Shown here: positions 36,299-49,503 of the stretch, piece by piece
Position numbering within the stretch: position 1 is the first letter of the stretch
Layout: each line of letters opens with the position of its first letter
Source of the DNA: Sphingobium trunci
GTDB taxonomy: Bacteria > Pseudomonadota > Alphaproteobacteria > Sphingomonadales > Sphingomonadaceae
NCBI RefSeq assembly: GCF_022664535.1
Contig: NZ_JAKUJY010000010.1
Coordinates: 86,390 to 150,389 of the forward strand
Length of the DNA: 64,000 bases
Direction: 5' to 3'
Made by a program: the position numbers and the translations under genes
Notes under the pieces: generated by a model
Seen by the model: the letters and a program-made list of their open reading frames with translations, nothing else
Databases searched by the model: none
What the model was told of the DNA's origin: nothing

Positions 36299-39109
36299 AT
36301 GGGCTACGAGAACCAGGAAGCTTTTGAAGGGGTCGGCGAAATCGAGCGCGGGCCGAGCTGGGCGCGCACCAACTGGCCGCCGATCGACACCGACGACCTG
36401 ACCGGGGCGCTGGACCCCACGCAGATGCAGGTGGCCATGAAGGCCGCTGCGAAATCCGCGGGCAAGGCCGTTTCGGACGCCGACGCCGTCAGCGCCGCGG
36501 ACGACGCCATCCGCGCCCAGATGCTGATCCGCACCTATCGCGTGCGCGGTCACCTGGCTGCCAATCTCGACCCGCTCGGCCTGACCCAGCGTGATCTGCC
36601 GGCGGATCTGACGCCCGAATATCACGGCCTCACGGACCTCGACAAGAAAATCTATCTCGGCGGATCGCTGGGCCTGCAATATGGCACGGTGCGCGAGATC
36701 GTGGCCATTTTGCGCGCCAATTATTGCGGCAATGTCGGCCTGGAATATATGCACATCGCCGATGTGGAGGAGCGCCGCTTCCTGCAGGAACGCATGGAAG
36801 GCAAGGACAAGGAAATCCACTTCACGCCCGAAGGCAAGCGGGCGATCCTGTCCAAGGTGATCCACGCCGAACAATATGAGAAGTTCCTGGGCCGCAAATA
36901 TGTCGGCACCAAGCGCTTCGGCCTGGACGGCGGTGAATCGATGATCCCCGCGCTGGAGGCGATCATCAAATATGGCGGCGCGCAGGGCGTGCGCGAGATC
37001 GTGTACGGCATGGCCCATCGCGGCCGGCTGAACGTGCTCGCCAATGTGATGGCCAAGGGCTTCCGCGTCATTTTCCATGAATTTTCGGGCGGCACCGCGA
37101 ACCCGGAGGATGTCGGCGGTTCGGGCGACGTCAAATATCACCTGGGCACCTCCACCGACCGCGAGTTCGACGGCATCAAGGTCCACATGTCGCTGGTCCC
37201 CAACCCGTCGCACCTTGAAACGGTCGACCCGGTGGTCCTGGGCAAGGTCCGCGCGCAGCAGACCTTCCGCGACGATCTGGCCAAGCATGAGCAGGTTCTG
37301 CCGGTGCTGATCCACGGCGACGCGGCCTTTGCCGGGCAGGGCATCGTCTGGGAATGCCTCGGCTTCTCGGGCGTGCCGGGCTACAATACCGGCGGCTGCA
37401 TCCACTTCATCGTCAACAACCAGATCGGCTTTACCACCAGCCCGCAATTCTCGCGCGGCTCGCCCTATCCGAGCGATGTGGCGAAGGGCGTCCAGGCGCC
37501 GATCCTGCACGTCAATGGCGACGATCCGGAAGCGGTGACCTTCGCGTGCAAGCTGGCGATGGAATATCGCCAGACCTTCCACCGCGATATCGTCATCGAC
37601 ATGTGGTGCTATCGCCGCTTCGGCCATAATGAAGGCGACGAGCCGTCCTTCACCCAGCCGCAGATGTACGCCAAGATCCGCCAGCATCCGCCGGTCAGCG
37701 ACGTCTATTCGGCGCGCCTGAAGGCCGAGGGCGTGGTCGACGATGATTTCGTCAACCAGGCCACAGGCGATTTCGTCAACCATCTGGAGGACGAGTTCGA
37801 GGCGGCCAAGAGCTACAAGCCCAACAAGGCCGACTGGTTCGCCGGCCGCTGGTCGGGCCTGCACAAGCCCGCCGATGCGGAAACCAGCCGCCAGAGCGTC
37901 GATTCCGCGATCAGCCAGAAGCTTTTCGACAGCCTGGGCAAGACGCTGACGACGATTCCGGAGGGGCTCGCCGTCCACAAGACGCTGAACCGCGTGATCG
38001 ACGCCAAGGCGGAGATGTTCAAGACCGGCGAGAATTTCGACTGGGCGACCGGCGAGGCGCTGGCCTTCGGTTCGCTCCTGTCGGAAGGCTATGGCGTGCG
38101 CCTGTCGGGCCAGGATTCCGGGCGCGGCACCTTCAGCCAGCGCCATGCCGTCTGGACCGACCAGAATACGGAGAACAAATATATCCCGCTTTCGACCGTG
38201 CCGCACGGGCGGTTCGAGGTGCTGGATTCGCCGCTCTCCGAATATGGCGTGCTGGGCTTCGAATATGGCTTCGCGCTGGCCGATCCCAAGAGCCTGGTGC
38301 TCTGGGAAGCCCAGTTCGGCGACTTCGCCAACGGCGCGCAGATCATCTTCGACCAGTATATCGCCTCGTCGGAAACCAAGTGGCTGCGCTCCAACGGCCT
38401 GGTCTGCCTGCTGCCGCACGGCTATGAGGGGCAGGGTCCGGAACATAGTTCGGCCCGCCTGGAGCGTTACCTCCAGCTCTGCGCGGAGGGGAATATCCAG
38501 GTCGCGAACATCACGACCCCGGCCAATTATTTCCACGTCCTGCGCCGCCAGATGCTGCGGCCCTTCCGCAAGCCGCTGATCATCATGGCGCCCAAGTCGC
38601 TGCTGCGTCACAAGCTGGCGGTCAGCAAGGCTGAGGATTTCCTGGGCGAAACGCATTTCAAGCGTATCCTGTCGGACCCCAATGGCGCGGCCGACAAGGA
38701 CACCCGCCGCCTCATCCTGTGCTCCGGCAAGGTCTTCTACGACCTGATGGAGGCCCGCGACGCGGCTGGCGACAACGACGTGCAGATCGTTCGCATCGAA
38801 CAGATCTATCCGTTCGCGACCGAGGCCCTCGCCACGCGCATCTCGCGCATGACGAAGCTGGAGGAAGTGGTCTGGTGTCAGGAAGAACCGCGCAACAATG
38901 GCGCCTGGTTCTTCGTTGAGCCCTATATCGAGGAAGCGCTTGCCTCGGCCGGCAAGGCGCCGATGCGCGCCCGCTATGCCGGTCGCAAGGCTTCGGCGTC
39001 GCCCGCGACGGGCCTTGCCAAGCGCCATGTCGCCGAACAGGGCGCCCTCGTCGCCGATGCGCTGGGTCACAGCGTCCGTGAAGAAATCCGTCGCCAGAAG
39101 AAAGGCTGA
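36299..39109 (+). CDS. sucA: 2-oxoglutarate dehydrogenase E1 component
   Basis: A 936-residue thiamine-diphosphate enzyme that decarboxylates 2-oxoglutarate and loads the succinyl group onto SucB. The N-terminal docking helix region contains [12 protein letters not shown] and metal-binding motifs are [14 protein letters not shown] and NNQIGFTT, and AHRGRLNVL carries an active-site His. The C-terminal transketolase-like half has [19 protein letters not shown]. Full length for the family. The stop lies 8 bases before sucB. Confidence 0.97.
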   Translation: MGYENQEAFEGVGEIERGPSWARTNWPPIDTDDLTGALDPTQMQVAMKAAAKSAGKAVSDADAVSAADDAIRAQMLIRTYRVRGHLAANLDPLGLTQRDLPADLTPEYHGLTDLDKKIYLGGSLGLQYGTVREIVAILRANYCGNVGLEYMHIADVEERRFLQERMEGKDKEIHFTPEGKRAILSKVIHAEQYEKFLGRKYVGTKRFGLDGGESMIPALEAIIKYGGAQGVREIVYGMAHRGRLNVLANVMAKGFRVIFHEFSGGTANPEDVGGSGDVKYHLGTSTDREFDGIKVHMSLVPNPSHLETVDPVVLGKVRAQQTFRDDLAKHEQVLPVLIHGDAAFAGQGIVWECLGFSGVPGYNTGGCIHFIVNNQIGFTTSPQFSRGSPYPSDVAKGVQAPILHVNGDDPEAVTFACKLAMEYRQTFHRDIVIDMWCYRRFGHNEGDEPSFTQPQMYAKIRQHPPVSDVYSARLKAEGVVDDDFVNQATGDFVNHLEDEFEAAKSYKPNKADWFAGRWSGLHKPADAETSRQSVDSAISQKLFDSLGKTLTTIPEGLAVHKTLNRVIDAKAEMFKTGENFDWATGEALAFGSLLSEGYGVRLSGQDSGRGTFSQRHAVWTDQNTENKYIPLSTVPHGRFEVLDSPLSEYGVLGFEYGFALADPKSLVLWEAQFGDFANGAQIIFDQYIASSETKWLRSNGLVCLLPHGYEGQGPEHSSARLERYLQLCAEGNIQVANITTPANYFHVLRRQMLRPFRKPLIIMAPKSLLRHKLAVSKAEDFLGETHFKRILSDPNGAADKDTRRLILCSGKVFYDLMEARDAAGDNDVQIVRIEQIYPFATEALATRISRMTKLEEVVWCQEEPRNNGAWFFVEPYIEEALASAGKAPMRARYAGRKASASPATGLAKRHVAEQGALVADALGHSVREEIRRQKKG

Positions 39110-39117
39110 ACAAGCTC

Positions 39118-40374
39118 ATGGCCACCGAAGTCAAAGTCCCCACGCTGGGCGAATCCGTTACCGAAGCAACCGTCGGCCAGTGGCTCAAGAAGCCCGGCGA
39201 AGCGGTGAAGGCCGATGAGCCCATCGTGTCCCTGGAAACCGACAAGGTCGCGGTCGACGTGCCCGCCCCGGTTGCGGGCGTGCTGGGCGATATCGTCGCC
39301 AAGGAAGGCGACACGGTCGAGGTCGGCGCGCTGCTGGCCTATGTGAATGCTGGCGCAGCCGCAGCGGCTGCTCCCGCCGCTGCGCCCGCCGCCAAGGCGG
39401 AAGCCGCTGCCCCCGCTCCGGCCGCTTCGGCGCCCGTGCCTTCGGCGCCTGTCGCTTCGGACGAGGAAGAGGGTGGCAACCTGACCCTTTCGCCCGCCGT
39501 GCGCCGCCTGGTGCTGGAACATGGCCTTGACCCCAGCAAGATCAAAGGCACCGGCAAGGATGGCCGCCTGACCAAGGACGACGTGCTGGCCGCCGTCGCC
39601 GCCGGCACGGCCAGGGCCGCCGCTTCGGCTCCGGCCGCCGCCGCGCCCGCGGTTACTTCGGTTTCGGGCCCAAGCCGCGCGCAGGAACGCGTCAAGATGA
39701 CCCGCCTGCGCCAGACCGTCGCGAAGCGGCTGAAGGAAGCGCAGAACAACGCCGCGCTGCTCACCACCTACAATGACGTCGACATGACCAACGTCATCGA
39801 GGCGCGCGCGAAATACAAGGATCTGTTCGAGAAGAAGCACGGCGTTCGCCTGGGCTTCATGGGCTTCTTCACCAAGGCGGTCTGCATGGCGCTGCGGGAC
39901 ATTCCTGGCGTCAACGCGCAGATCGAGGGTGACGAGATCGTCTATAACGATTTCGCCGACATCTCGGTCGCCGTGTCCGCGCCGAACGGTTTGGTCGTGC
40001 CGGTGATCCGCAACGCGGAATCCCTCAGCGTTGCAGAGATCGAAAAGACCATCGGCAGCTTCGGCAAGAAGGCCAAGGAAGGCACGCTGACCATGGAAGA
40101 CATGAAGGGCGGCACCTTCACCATCTCCAATGGCGGCGTGTTCGGTTCGCTGCTGTCCAGCCCGATCATCAATCCGCCGCAGTCGGCTGTGCTCGGCCTG
40201 CACCGGATCGAGGATCGCCCGGTCGTCCGCGACGGCCAGATCGTCATCCGTCCGATGATGTATCTCGCCCTCAGCTATGACCATCGCCTGATCGACGGTC
40301 GCGAGGCGGTGACCTTCCTCGTCGCGGTGAAGAACGCGATCGAGGATCCGACCCGCCTGCTGATCGACCTGTAA
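39118..40374 (+). CDS. sucB: Dihydrolipoyllysine-residue succinyltransferase (E2 of 2-oxoglutarate dehydrogenase)
   Basis: A 418-residue E2. The lipoyl domain (residues 1-77) has the lipoylated Lys in [11 protein letters not shown]. An Ala/Pro-rich flexible linker follows, then the E1/E3-binding domain [18 protein letters not shown] at about 125-165. A second linker leads to the catalytic domain ending in [14 protein letters not shown] with the active His. The long Ala-Pro linkers are normal for sphingomonads. It is directly downstream of sucA. Confidence 0.97.
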   Translation: MATEVKVPTLGESVTEATVGQWLKKPGEAVKADEPIVSLETDKVAVDVPAPVAGVLGDIVAKEGDTVEVGALLAYVNAGAAAAAAPAAAPAAKAEAAAPAPAASAPVPSAPVASDEEEGGNLTLSPAVRRLVLEHGLDPSKIKGTGKDGRLTKDDVLAAVAAGTARAAASAPAAAAPAVTSVSGPSRAQERVKMTRLRQTVAKRLKEAQNNAALLTTYNDVDMTNVIEARAKYKDLFEKKHGVRLGFMGFFTKAVCMALRDIPGVNAQIEGDEIVYNDFADISVAVSAPNGLVVPVIRNAESLSVAEIEKTIGSFGKKAKEGTLTMEDMKGGTFTISNGGVFGSLLSSPIINPPQSAVLGLHRIEDRPVVRDGQIVIRPMMYLALSYDHRLIDGREAVTFLVAVKNAIEDPTRLLIDL

Positions 40375-40381
40375 GATCGCT

Positions 40382-40434
40382 GGGCATGATCCGGTCGAAC
40401 GGGATCGGATCATGCCCGGCCTGTCTTTTGTTTT
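40382..40434 (+). terminator. Palindrome plus T-rich tail between sucB and lpd
   Basis: A perfect 12-bp inverted repeat GGGCATGATCCG/CGGATCATGCCC (arms 40382-40393 and 40406-40417) with a 12-base loop is followed by TCTTTTGTTTT at 40424-40434. It should act as a terminator or attenuator. The sequence also looks like a dispersed alphaproteobacterial intergenic palindrome, not a one-off hairpin. Confidence 0.65.
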
Positions 40435-40436
40435 CC

Positions 40437-40482
40437 GCATTTTCCCGGAGCGCGCAGATCATGCTCCCTGCTTCGAAAATGC
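40437..40482 (+). repeat. Second half of intergenic palindromic repeat before lpd
   Basis: GCATTTTC (40437-40444) is repeated inverted as GAAAATGC (40475-40482), with AGATCATGCTCC between them, and it ends in CCTAG. Similar tails (AAAATGCTCTAAG at 24234, GAAAACCGCTCTAG at 41984, AAAACGATGCTCTA at 43398) occur in other gaps of this window. This suggests a degenerate dispersed repeat family. Confidence 0.45.
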
Positions 40483-40502
40483 CCTAGCCAGAGGATAAGA
40501 CG

Positions 40503-41903
<1,401 letters not shown>

Positions 41904-41931
41904 CCGGCTCCCTGTCGGGCAACCCATGAGG

Positions 41932-41957
41932 AGGCCGCCTTTCGGGGCGGCCTTTTT
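41932..41957 (+). terminator. Rho-independent terminator after lpd
   Basis: An 8-bp stem AGGCCGCC/GGCGGCCT (41932-41939 and 41946-41953) with a 6-base loop runs into TTTTT at 41953-41957. It closes the TCA region. Confidence 0.92.
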
Positions 41958-41995
41958 CATGCGAGGGCCGGCACCGCAATGCACCGAAAACCGCT

Positions 41996-43171
41996 CTAGC
42001 CGCGAAAGGCGTGCGATCGCGGGTCGGGCGCGGGGGGTGCATCGGGCGTGGACAGCGCGCGCCTGACGCACAGCCGGTTGCGCCCGCGCGCCTTGGCTTC
42101 GTAGAGTGCCGCGTCGGCCCGCGCCATCGCCTCGTCGATCGACACGTCCCCACGCTGAAGGGTCGAAAGGCCAAAGCTGGCGGTCAACGGCCGGGCCAGG
42201 CCCAGATGATCGGCAACCTCCAGCGCAAGGCTTTCGCGAATATCATTGGCGATGCCCGCCGCCCGCGCCGCGTTCATGTCGGGCAGGAACAGCACGAACT
42301 CCTCGCCGCCGAAGCGCGCGGTGACGGCGCTGGGCGGCGCGAAGCGGGTCAGGATGCGGGCGAGCGCCACGATCACCCGATCGCCCAGCGCATGGCCATA
42401 TTCATCGTTGACCGACTTGAAATGGTCGATGTCGCAGACGATCAGGCTGCCTTCCGCCGTTCCCCTGCGCGTGCGTTGCGCCAGCGCTTCATCGAAACCT
42501 CTACGGTTCAGCAGGCCGGACAGCGGATCGTGCAGCGCATCGCGTTGATAGCGGGCCAGAAGGTCCAGCATATTGGCCGCCAGAGCCGCGAGGGCAAGGA
42601 ACAGGCCGAACACGCAGGCGAGCGCCTGCATCAGGAAGGCATAGGCGCTGTCCTGAAAATCGCCGCCGGACAGGGTCAGCGGAACGGTGCTGCCCCGGAT
42701 CAGATTGTCGAGCGCCACCAGCGCGACGGCACTGAACAGGACGCGGTCGGCCCAGTTGCCGAGCCTGTCCTTGCCCGCGATCAGCGGCAGCGCGATCAGC
42801 AGGAAGCAGCCGAAATCGGATGAGATGAGTTCAAGCGGCAGATCGTCGAGGGCGATGGCGACGGCGCACAGCAGCAGCGACAGGCCCCAGATCGCCACGC
42901 GCACCGCCAGCAGCCAGGACGGCCGCCAGCGTTCCAGCAGCGCCTGGCTGAACAGCAGGAATCCGCTGGCGAACAGCAGGTCGGCCACGAACCCCCAGAT
43001 CGCGCTCGGCAAGGCCGCGAAGGCGACGGGGATGGTAAAGCCGCCCGCGATGCAGAAGAAGGCGGCGCTCCAATATCCGGCCGCCCGCACGCGCCAGCTC
43101 CAGACGACGCCGAACACTATGCCGAAGCTGGCCATCATGATGGGCAGGAAGAAGGCGAAATTTTCCCCCAC
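41996..43171 (-). CDS. Membrane-anchored diguanylate cyclase (GGDEF)
   Basis: A 391-residue protein. Residues 1-205 contain about seven hydrophobic helices, a membrane sensor of no recognised family. The GGDEF domain (about 210-375) has the active-site motif RFGGEEFVLF plus HDPLSGLLNRRGF and CDIDHFKSVND, so it should make cyclic di-GMP. The inhibitory RxxD I-site, expected five residues before GGEEF, is missing (PPSA instead), so product inhibition is unlikely. It starts with GTG behind an AGGAA-like site. It stands alone between lpd and the enoyl-CoA hydratase operon. Confidence 0.9.
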   Translation of the reverse strand: MGENFAFFLPIMMASFGIVFGVVWSWRVRAAGYWSAAFFCIAGGFTIPVAFAALPSAIWGFVADLLFASGFLLFSQALLERWRPSWLLAVRVAIWGLSLLLCAVAIALDDLPLELISSDFGCFLLIALPLIAGKDRLGNWADRVLFSAVALVALDNLIRGSTVPLTLSGGDFQDSAYAFLMQALACVFGLFLALAALAANMLDLLARYQRDALHDPLSGLLNRRGFDEALAQRTRRGTAEGSLIVCDIDHFKSVNDEYGHALGDRVIVALARILTRFAPPSAVTARFGGEEFVLFLPDMNAARAAGIANDIRESLALEVADHLGLARPLTASFGLSTLQRGDVSIDEAMARADAALYEAKARGRNRLCVRRALSTPDAPPAPDPRSHAFRG

Positions 43172-43407
43172 GCTGGTCTGCCTGTTCCTTCATTGACCGA
43201 AAAACATGCCGTTCAGAGCGGCATCCGCACCGAAACCGCCTATCGGCTCATCCTTAATAAACATTTCCGGATCGGATAAGATGTTGATCCGAAATGGATG
43301 TATCGCGCCCCCGAAACGATTTCCGCCAGAACGCGCCGCGTTCATTCGGCCGCAGGTCGCGCGCTCCCCTTTTGGGTTTCCTATCCTTCCAGGCGCAAAA
43401 CGATGCT
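43172..43407 (-). promoter_or_regulatory. Gap between the hydratase gene and the diguanylate cyclase gene
   Basis: These 236 bases must hold the promoter of the minus-strand diguanylate cyclase. They contain inverted repeats ATGCCG/CGGCAT (43206-43224) and CGGATC/GATCCG (about 43268-43292). The end, with AAAACGATGCTCTA, resembles the intergenic repeat before lpd. No gene is supportable. Confidence 0.35.
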
Positions 43408-44169
43408 CTAAAAATCGGGCCGCCTCTTCTCCCGGAACGCCTGAACCCCCTCCTGGAAATCGGGGAGGGTGAAGGCATCGCGGAACAGGGCGAGCGTGGT
43501 CGGATCGTCATCGGCCTGACCGTCCAGGATCCGCCGGATGATCGCCTTGGACGATCGGATCGAATGTTGCGCATTGGCCGCCATCACCTTCGCCATGGCC
43601 TTCGCCGCATCGACTGGGTCGGCGGCGATCTCGTCGATCAGGCCGATGGCGAGCGCCTCGTCCGCGCCGTGCAAAGCCCCGGTGAACAGGATGCGCTTGG
43701 CCCGCGCCGGGCCGACCAGATCGACCAGCAGCCGGGTGTCGAACAGCGAATAGACGATGCCCAGCCGGGCCGGCGTGATGCCCAGCCGCGCCCTGGGTGA
43801 CGCGATCCTCAGGTCGCAGGCGATGGCAAGGCCGCATCCGCCGCCGATCGCATCGCCGTCGATCGCCGCGATGACCGGCTTTTCGGCGTGCGCGAGCGCA
43901 TATTGGGTCGACCGGATCGCCGCCTGATTGGCGATGCGCCACTCCTCCTCGCCAGCATGACCGGCAAATTCATGGATGTCCGCGCCCGCGCAGAACAGCC
44001 CCGGCGTGGCCGATGTCAGGATGAGCACGCGCACGGCGTCATCGGCCATGGCTTCCCCGACCAGCCGGGGCAGCAATTCCCACATCGCCTGCGCCATGGC
44101 ATTATGCCGTCCGGCCCGGTCGATCAGCAGCGTGGCGACGGCGCCGTCGCGTTCCAGGCGCAGCGTCAT
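43408..44169 (-). CDS. Enoyl-CoA hydratase/isomerase family protein
   Basis: A 253-residue crotonase-fold protein. The oxyanion-hole stretch is FCAGADIHEF near residue 60, and IDGDAIGGGCGLAIACDLRIAS near residue 105. The position of the first catalytic Glu of true hydratases is occupied by ARLGITPARLGIVYS, so the Glu pair is not obvious and the reaction could differ (isomerase or other crotonase). It is coupled to the upstream phosphatase by an ATGA overlap. Confidence 0.88.
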   Translation of the reverse strand: MTLRLERDGAVATLLIDRAGRHNAMAQAMWELLPRLVGEAMADDAVRVLILTSATPGLFCAGADIHEFAGHAGEEEWRIANQAAIRSTQYALAHAEKPVIAAIDGDAIGGGCGLAIACDLRIASPRARLGITPARLGIVYSLFDTRLLVDLVGPARAKRILFTGALHGADEALAIGLIDEIAADPVDAAKAMAKVMAANAQHSIRSSKAIIRRILDGQADDDPTTLALFRDAFTLPDFQEGVQAFREKRRPDF

Positions 44170-44834
44170 GCGGGCCAGCGCGCCAGCAGCGGCACCAATT
44201 CGTCGAAATGGTGGATGATCGCGTCCGCCTCCAGCTTTTCCACCGGACCGTCGAGGAAGCCGAAGCTGACCGCGACGCTGGGGATGCCCGCGTTGCGCGC
44301 GCCGGCAATGTCGTTGATCGTATCGCCCAGGAAGATGGTGCGTCCGCCGCCCGCGCGCTCGATCATGGCGTGGATCGGCGCGGGATCGGGCTTGGCGATG
44401 CCGACCGTGTCGCCGCCCACGACGCTGGCGAAACGATCCGACAGGCCGATCTGGTGAAGCAGGGGAATGGTGAAGCGCTCCGCCTTGTTGGTGCAGATGG
44501 CAAGCTTCACGCCCGCCGCCTGCAGCGCATCCATGGCGGCGATCAGGCCGGGATAGGGCAGGGAATGGATGGCCAGGTTCTGCTCATAATAATCGAGCAG
44601 GATCGGGAGCAGGCGGGCCAGTGTCGCCTCGTCATAGCCTCCGGAAGCGTCGAGGGCGCGTTCCAGCATCGCCTTCGCGCCCTTGCCGATGAAGGGATGG
44701 ATCGATTCGATGGGGAAGGGCGGGCGCCCGTCGGTCGCGATGGCGTAGTTGACGGCGGCGGCCAGGTCGCCGCTGGTGTCGAGCAGGGTGCCGTCAAGGT
44801 CGAAGCCGACGATATCGAAGGGGATGGATGCCAT
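44166..44834 (-). CDS. gph: Phosphoglycolate phosphatase (HAD superfamily)
   Basis: A 222-residue HAD hydrolase. Motif I is GFDLDGTLLDTSGDL with the nucleophile Asp. Motif II is ICTNKAERF, the Lys motif is AKPDPAPI, and motif IV is FLGDTINDIAGARNAG. This pattern, with the helical cap, fits Gph, which removes phosphoglycolate formed in DNA repair or oxygenation. The ATG at 44834 follows the family start; the frame runs a further 45 bases upstream. Divergent from glmU. Confidence 0.88.
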   Translation of the reverse strand: MASIPFDIVGFDLDGTLLDTSGDLAAAVNYAIATDGRPPFPIESIHPFIGKGAKAMLERALDASGGYDEATLARLLPILLDYYEQNLAIHSLPYPGLIAAMDALQAAGVKLAICTNKAERFTIPLLHQIGLSDRFASVVGGDTVGIAKPDPAPIHAMIERAGGGRTIFLGDTINDIAGARNAGIPSVAVSFGFLDGPVEKLEADAIIHHFDELVPLLARWPA

Positions 44835-44925
44835 GACCGGCTCATGCCGCCTGCGCAGTGGCAATGGCAAGTCAAACATGGCAGAGAGCGCTCAGATTCC
44901 TGGCCTCTCTTGTGAAGGATGCCCC

Positions 44926-46275
44926 GTGACTGCCAGCCGTCCCCTCGCCGTCGTGATCCTTGCCGCCGGGCAGGGCACGCGCATGAAATCCGCCAAGCAC
45001 AAGGTTCTGCACCCGATCGCGGGCCGGCCGATGCTGCTGCATCTGCTCGCCAGCGTGGCGGAACTGAAGCCGGAGCGGCAGGTCGTGGTCGTCGGCGCGG
45101 GCCGGGAGCAGGTGGAAAAGGCGGTCGAGGGCAGCGGCGCCGTCATCGCGGTGCAGGAACAGCAGCATGGCACCGGCCATGCCGTGGCGCAGGCGCATGA
45201 TGCGCTGGCCGGATTCGCCGGGGACGTCCTCATCCTCTATGGCGACGTGCCGCTGGTGCGGACGGAAACCATGCGGGGCATGCTGGAGCGGCTGAATCGG
45301 GGCGACGAGCCGCGCGCCGTGGTGCTGGGCTTCCGGCCGGAGGATGCCGCCGCCTATGGCCGCATCATCTCCGACGGTCAGGGCGTGATCGGGAAGATGG
45401 TCGAATATAAGGACGCCGACGCGGAGGAGCGGGCGGTGACGCTGTGCAATTCGGGCTTGATGGCGGTGCGCTCGACCGACCTGTTCGTGCTGCTCGACCA
45501 GATCGGCAACGACAATGCGGCGGGCGAATATTATCTGCCCGACATCGTCATGCTGCCCGGCGCCCGGAGCGCGGTGATCGAGGCGGAGGCGTGGGAAGTG
45601 GCGGGCGTCAACAGCCGCGCGGAACTGGCCGGGGTGGAGGCCGTCTGGCAGGACCGCCGCCGGGCCGAGGCGATGCGCGACGGCGCGACGCTGATCGCGC
45701 CGGAAACGGTGTTCTTCGCCCATGACACGGTGCTGGGACGCGACGTGGTGATCGAACCGCATGTCGTCTTCGCCCCCGGCGTGACGGTGGCGGATGACGT
45801 GACGATCCATGCCTTCTCCCATCTGGAGGGTGCGGCGATCGGCAAGGGCGCGGAAATCGGCCCCTATGCCCGGCTGCGCCCCGGCGCGAAGATCGGCGTC
45901 AAGGCCAAGGTCGGCAATTTCGTCGAGGTCAAGAAGGCTGAGCTGGGCGAAGGCGCGAAGGCCAATCACCTTTCCTATATCGGCGACGCCAGCATAGGCG
46001 CGGGCGCCAATATCGGCGCGGGCACCATCACCTGCAATTATGACGGTTTCTTCAAATACAGGACGGAGATCGGCGCGGGCGCCTTCATCGGGTCGAACAG
46101 CGCCCTGGTCGCGCCCGTGAAGATCGGCGACGGCGCGATCGTCGCGGCGGGCAGCGTGGTCACGCGGGAGGTGGAGGCCGATGCGCTCTGCCTCGTCCGC
46201 CCGGCGCAGGAGGGCAAGCCCGGCTGGGCGGCGCGCTTCCGCGCCAGGATGCAGGCACGCAAAGCTGGTCAATGA
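44926..46275 (+). CDS. glmU: Bifunctional UDP-N-acetylglucosamine pyrophosphorylase / glucosamine-1-phosphate acetyltransferase
   Basis: A 449-residue enzyme making UDP-GlcNAc for peptidoglycan and lipopolysaccharide. The uridylyltransferase half starts AVVILAAGQGTRMKSAKHKVL. The C-terminal left-handed beta-helix has hexapeptide repeats and the acetyltransferase region NFVEVKKAELGEGAKANHLS. I chose GTG 44926 because GAAGGA lies 7 bases upstream and the family starts there; an in-frame ATG at 44878 would add 16 unrelated residues. glmS lies 0.95 kb downstream. Confidence 0.96.
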   Translation: MTASRPLAVVILAAGQGTRMKSAKHKVLHPIAGRPMLLHLLASVAELKPERQVVVVGAGREQVEKAVEGSGAVIAVQEQQHGTGHAVAQAHDALAGFAGDVLILYGDVPLVRTETMRGMLERLNRGDEPRAVVLGFRPEDAAAYGRIISDGQGVIGKMVEYKDADAEERAVTLCNSGLMAVRSTDLFVLLDQIGNDNAAGEYYLPDIVMLPGARSAVIEAEAWEVAGVNSRAELAGVEAVWQDRRRAEAMRDGATLIAPETVFFAHDTVLGRDVVIEPHVVFAPGVTVADDVTIHAFSHLEGAAIGKGAEIGPYARLRPGAKIGVKAKVGNFVEVKKAELGEGAKANHLSYIGDASIGAGANIGAGTITCNYDGFFKYRTEIGAGAFIGSNSALVAPVKIGDGAIVAAGSVVTREVEADALCLVRPAQEGKPGWAARFRARMQARKAGQ

Positions 46276-46285
46276 CGGATTTCGC

Positions 46286-47143
46286 ATGACAGGCTTTCTG
46301 CGTCGGCGGCGCTGGCTGGCAGTGCTGCTGCTGATCCCGCTCCTTTCGTCGGCCTTCGTGCTGTGGCTGATGGCCAATGCGCGGGCGATGCCCGTCGTCC
46401 GCCATATGGAGATTGCCCTGCCTTTTCCGCCGGACGCGCCCCGCCGCCCGATGACGGTCGCGCTGCTGACCGACAGCCATTTGTCCGGCCCGGACAACAG
46501 CCCGGAGCGGATGGCGCGGATCGCCGCACTGGTGAACGGGCTGAAGCCGGACCTGATCGCGCTCGGCGGCGATTATATGGGCGATGACAAGGGCGGGGCG
46601 ACCTATGATGCGGAACACAGCATCGCCCCCTTCGCGGCCCTGCGCGCGCCGCTGGGCGTGGTCGCGATACTCGGCAATCATGACGACCGCAAACATGCGA
46701 TGATCGGCCGCCGCCAATGGCATCAGCTTTTCGCCCGCATCGGCATAGAGCTGCTCGACAATCAGGCGGTGCGGCGGGGGCCTCTCGCCGTGGGCGGCCT
46801 GCGCGACATCCATACCGGAAAGCCCGATATTCCCCGGACGCTCGCCGCGATGGAGGCGCTGGGCGGCGCGCCGGTGATGCTGTCGCACGGGCCGGACATA
46901 TTCCCCATGCTGCCGGACCGGCCGATACTGACGCTGGTGGGCCACACGCATTGCGGGCAGGTGGCGTTGCCTTTCGCCGGAATCGTCTACGTGCCGTCCC
47001 GCTACAAGACGCGCTACGCCTGCGGCATCTACCGGGACGGCGCGAAAACCCTGGTGGTTTCGGCGGGGCTCGGCACCAGCGGCCTGCCGATCCGGATGCT
47101 CGCGCCGCCGGATGTCTGGCTGATTACAATTCATCCACGATAG
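46286..47143 (+). CDS. Membrane-anchored metallophosphoesterase (YkuE/LpxI-like fold group)
   Basis: A 285-residue calcineurin-type phosphoesterase. A signal anchor (about residues 9-30) places it at the periplasmic face. The metal-binding motifs appear in order: LLTDSHLSG, LIALGGDYMGD, ILGNHDDR and VGHTHCGQV. The tail residues match YkuE-type proteins annotated as UDP-2,3-diacylglucosamine-related or phospholipid phosphoesterases, but the substrate is open. It begins 10 bases after glmU, between glmU and glmS. Confidence 0.88.
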   Translation: MTGFLRRRRWLAVLLLIPLLSSAFVLWLMANARAMPVVRHMEIALPFPPDAPRRPMTVALLTDSHLSGPDNSPERMARIAALVNGLKPDLIALGGDYMGDDKGGATYDAEHSIAPFAALRAPLGVVAILGNHDDRKHAMIGRRQWHQLFARIGIELLDNQAVRRGPLAVGGLRDIHTGKPDIPRTLAAMEALGGAPVMLSHGPDIFPMLPDRPILTLVGHTHCGQVALPFAGIVYVPSRYKTRYACGIYRDGAKTLVVSAGLGTSGLPIRMLAPPDVWLITIHPR

Positions 47144-47224
47144 GCCTTGCCCCTGTCGCGGTCGGCGGGAACATGGCATAGGCGTCTTCACTATTGATTT
47201 TCATGACATTGAGGCTCGACATCC

Positions 47225-49048
<1,824 letters not shown>

Positions 49049-49078
49049 CGGGCTTCGGGCCGCCGCTCGGCAGCCCGG

Positions 49079-49453
49079 TCACCGCGCCGTCTCTTCTCCC
49101 TGCGCCGCCAGCGGCTCGAGCCGCAGCGCCGCCGCCAGGTCTGGCCAGTGCGCGGCATCCGCCACGCCGGATGCCGCGGCCTGCATCGCCCGATAGCGCG
49201 CCAGGATCGTCCCGCCGAATTCGGTAAGCCGCGCGCCCTCGCTGGACGTGATCACCAGCGGCTGCACCCAGCAGCGGTTCATCACGTCCACGAGCATCCA
49301 GCAGCGCCGGTAGCTCATCTTCAGCTTGCGCCCCGCCGCGGAAATGGAACCTTCACTGGCGATCGCATCCAGCAGGTCGGCCTTGCCCGGTCCCATGGCG
49401 ATTTCCTCGCCGCAATAAATCTGGATCTTGATCTTCAGCACTGGCCCGCTCAT
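49079..49453 (-). CDS. ModE-like winged-helix DNA-binding protein, no molybdate-binding domain
   Basis: A 124-residue protein equal to the N-terminal domain of ModE. The recognition part is AIASEGSISAAGRKLKMSYRRCWMLVDVMN, a LysR/ModE-type helix-turn-helix with the typical SYRRAW-like motif. The two C-terminal molbindin (TOBE) domains of full ModE are absent. The ATG at 49453 fits the family start (MSGPVLKIKIQIYCGEEIAMG). Such short forms are common in alphaproteobacteria. No molybdate transport genes are nearby. Convergent with glmS. Confidence 0.85.
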   Translation of the reverse strand: MSGPVLKIKIQIYCGEEIAMGPGKADLLDAIASEGSISAAGRKLKMSYRRCWMLVDVMNRCWVQPLVITSSEGARLTEFGGTILARYRAMQAAASGVADAAHWPDLAAALRLEPLAAQGEETAR

Positions 49454-49503
49454 GCCGCCGCTTATGCCACGGCGACCGCTGCGGGCCAATGCAGCATGGC
49501 GGT

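Noticed and set aside
36254..39070. A 938-codon open frame antisense to sucA
   Set aside because: Its low-complexity, Arg/His/Asp-rich translation has no family resemblance, and the sense strand encodes a full-length conserved SucA. It is a shadow of GC-rich codon use.
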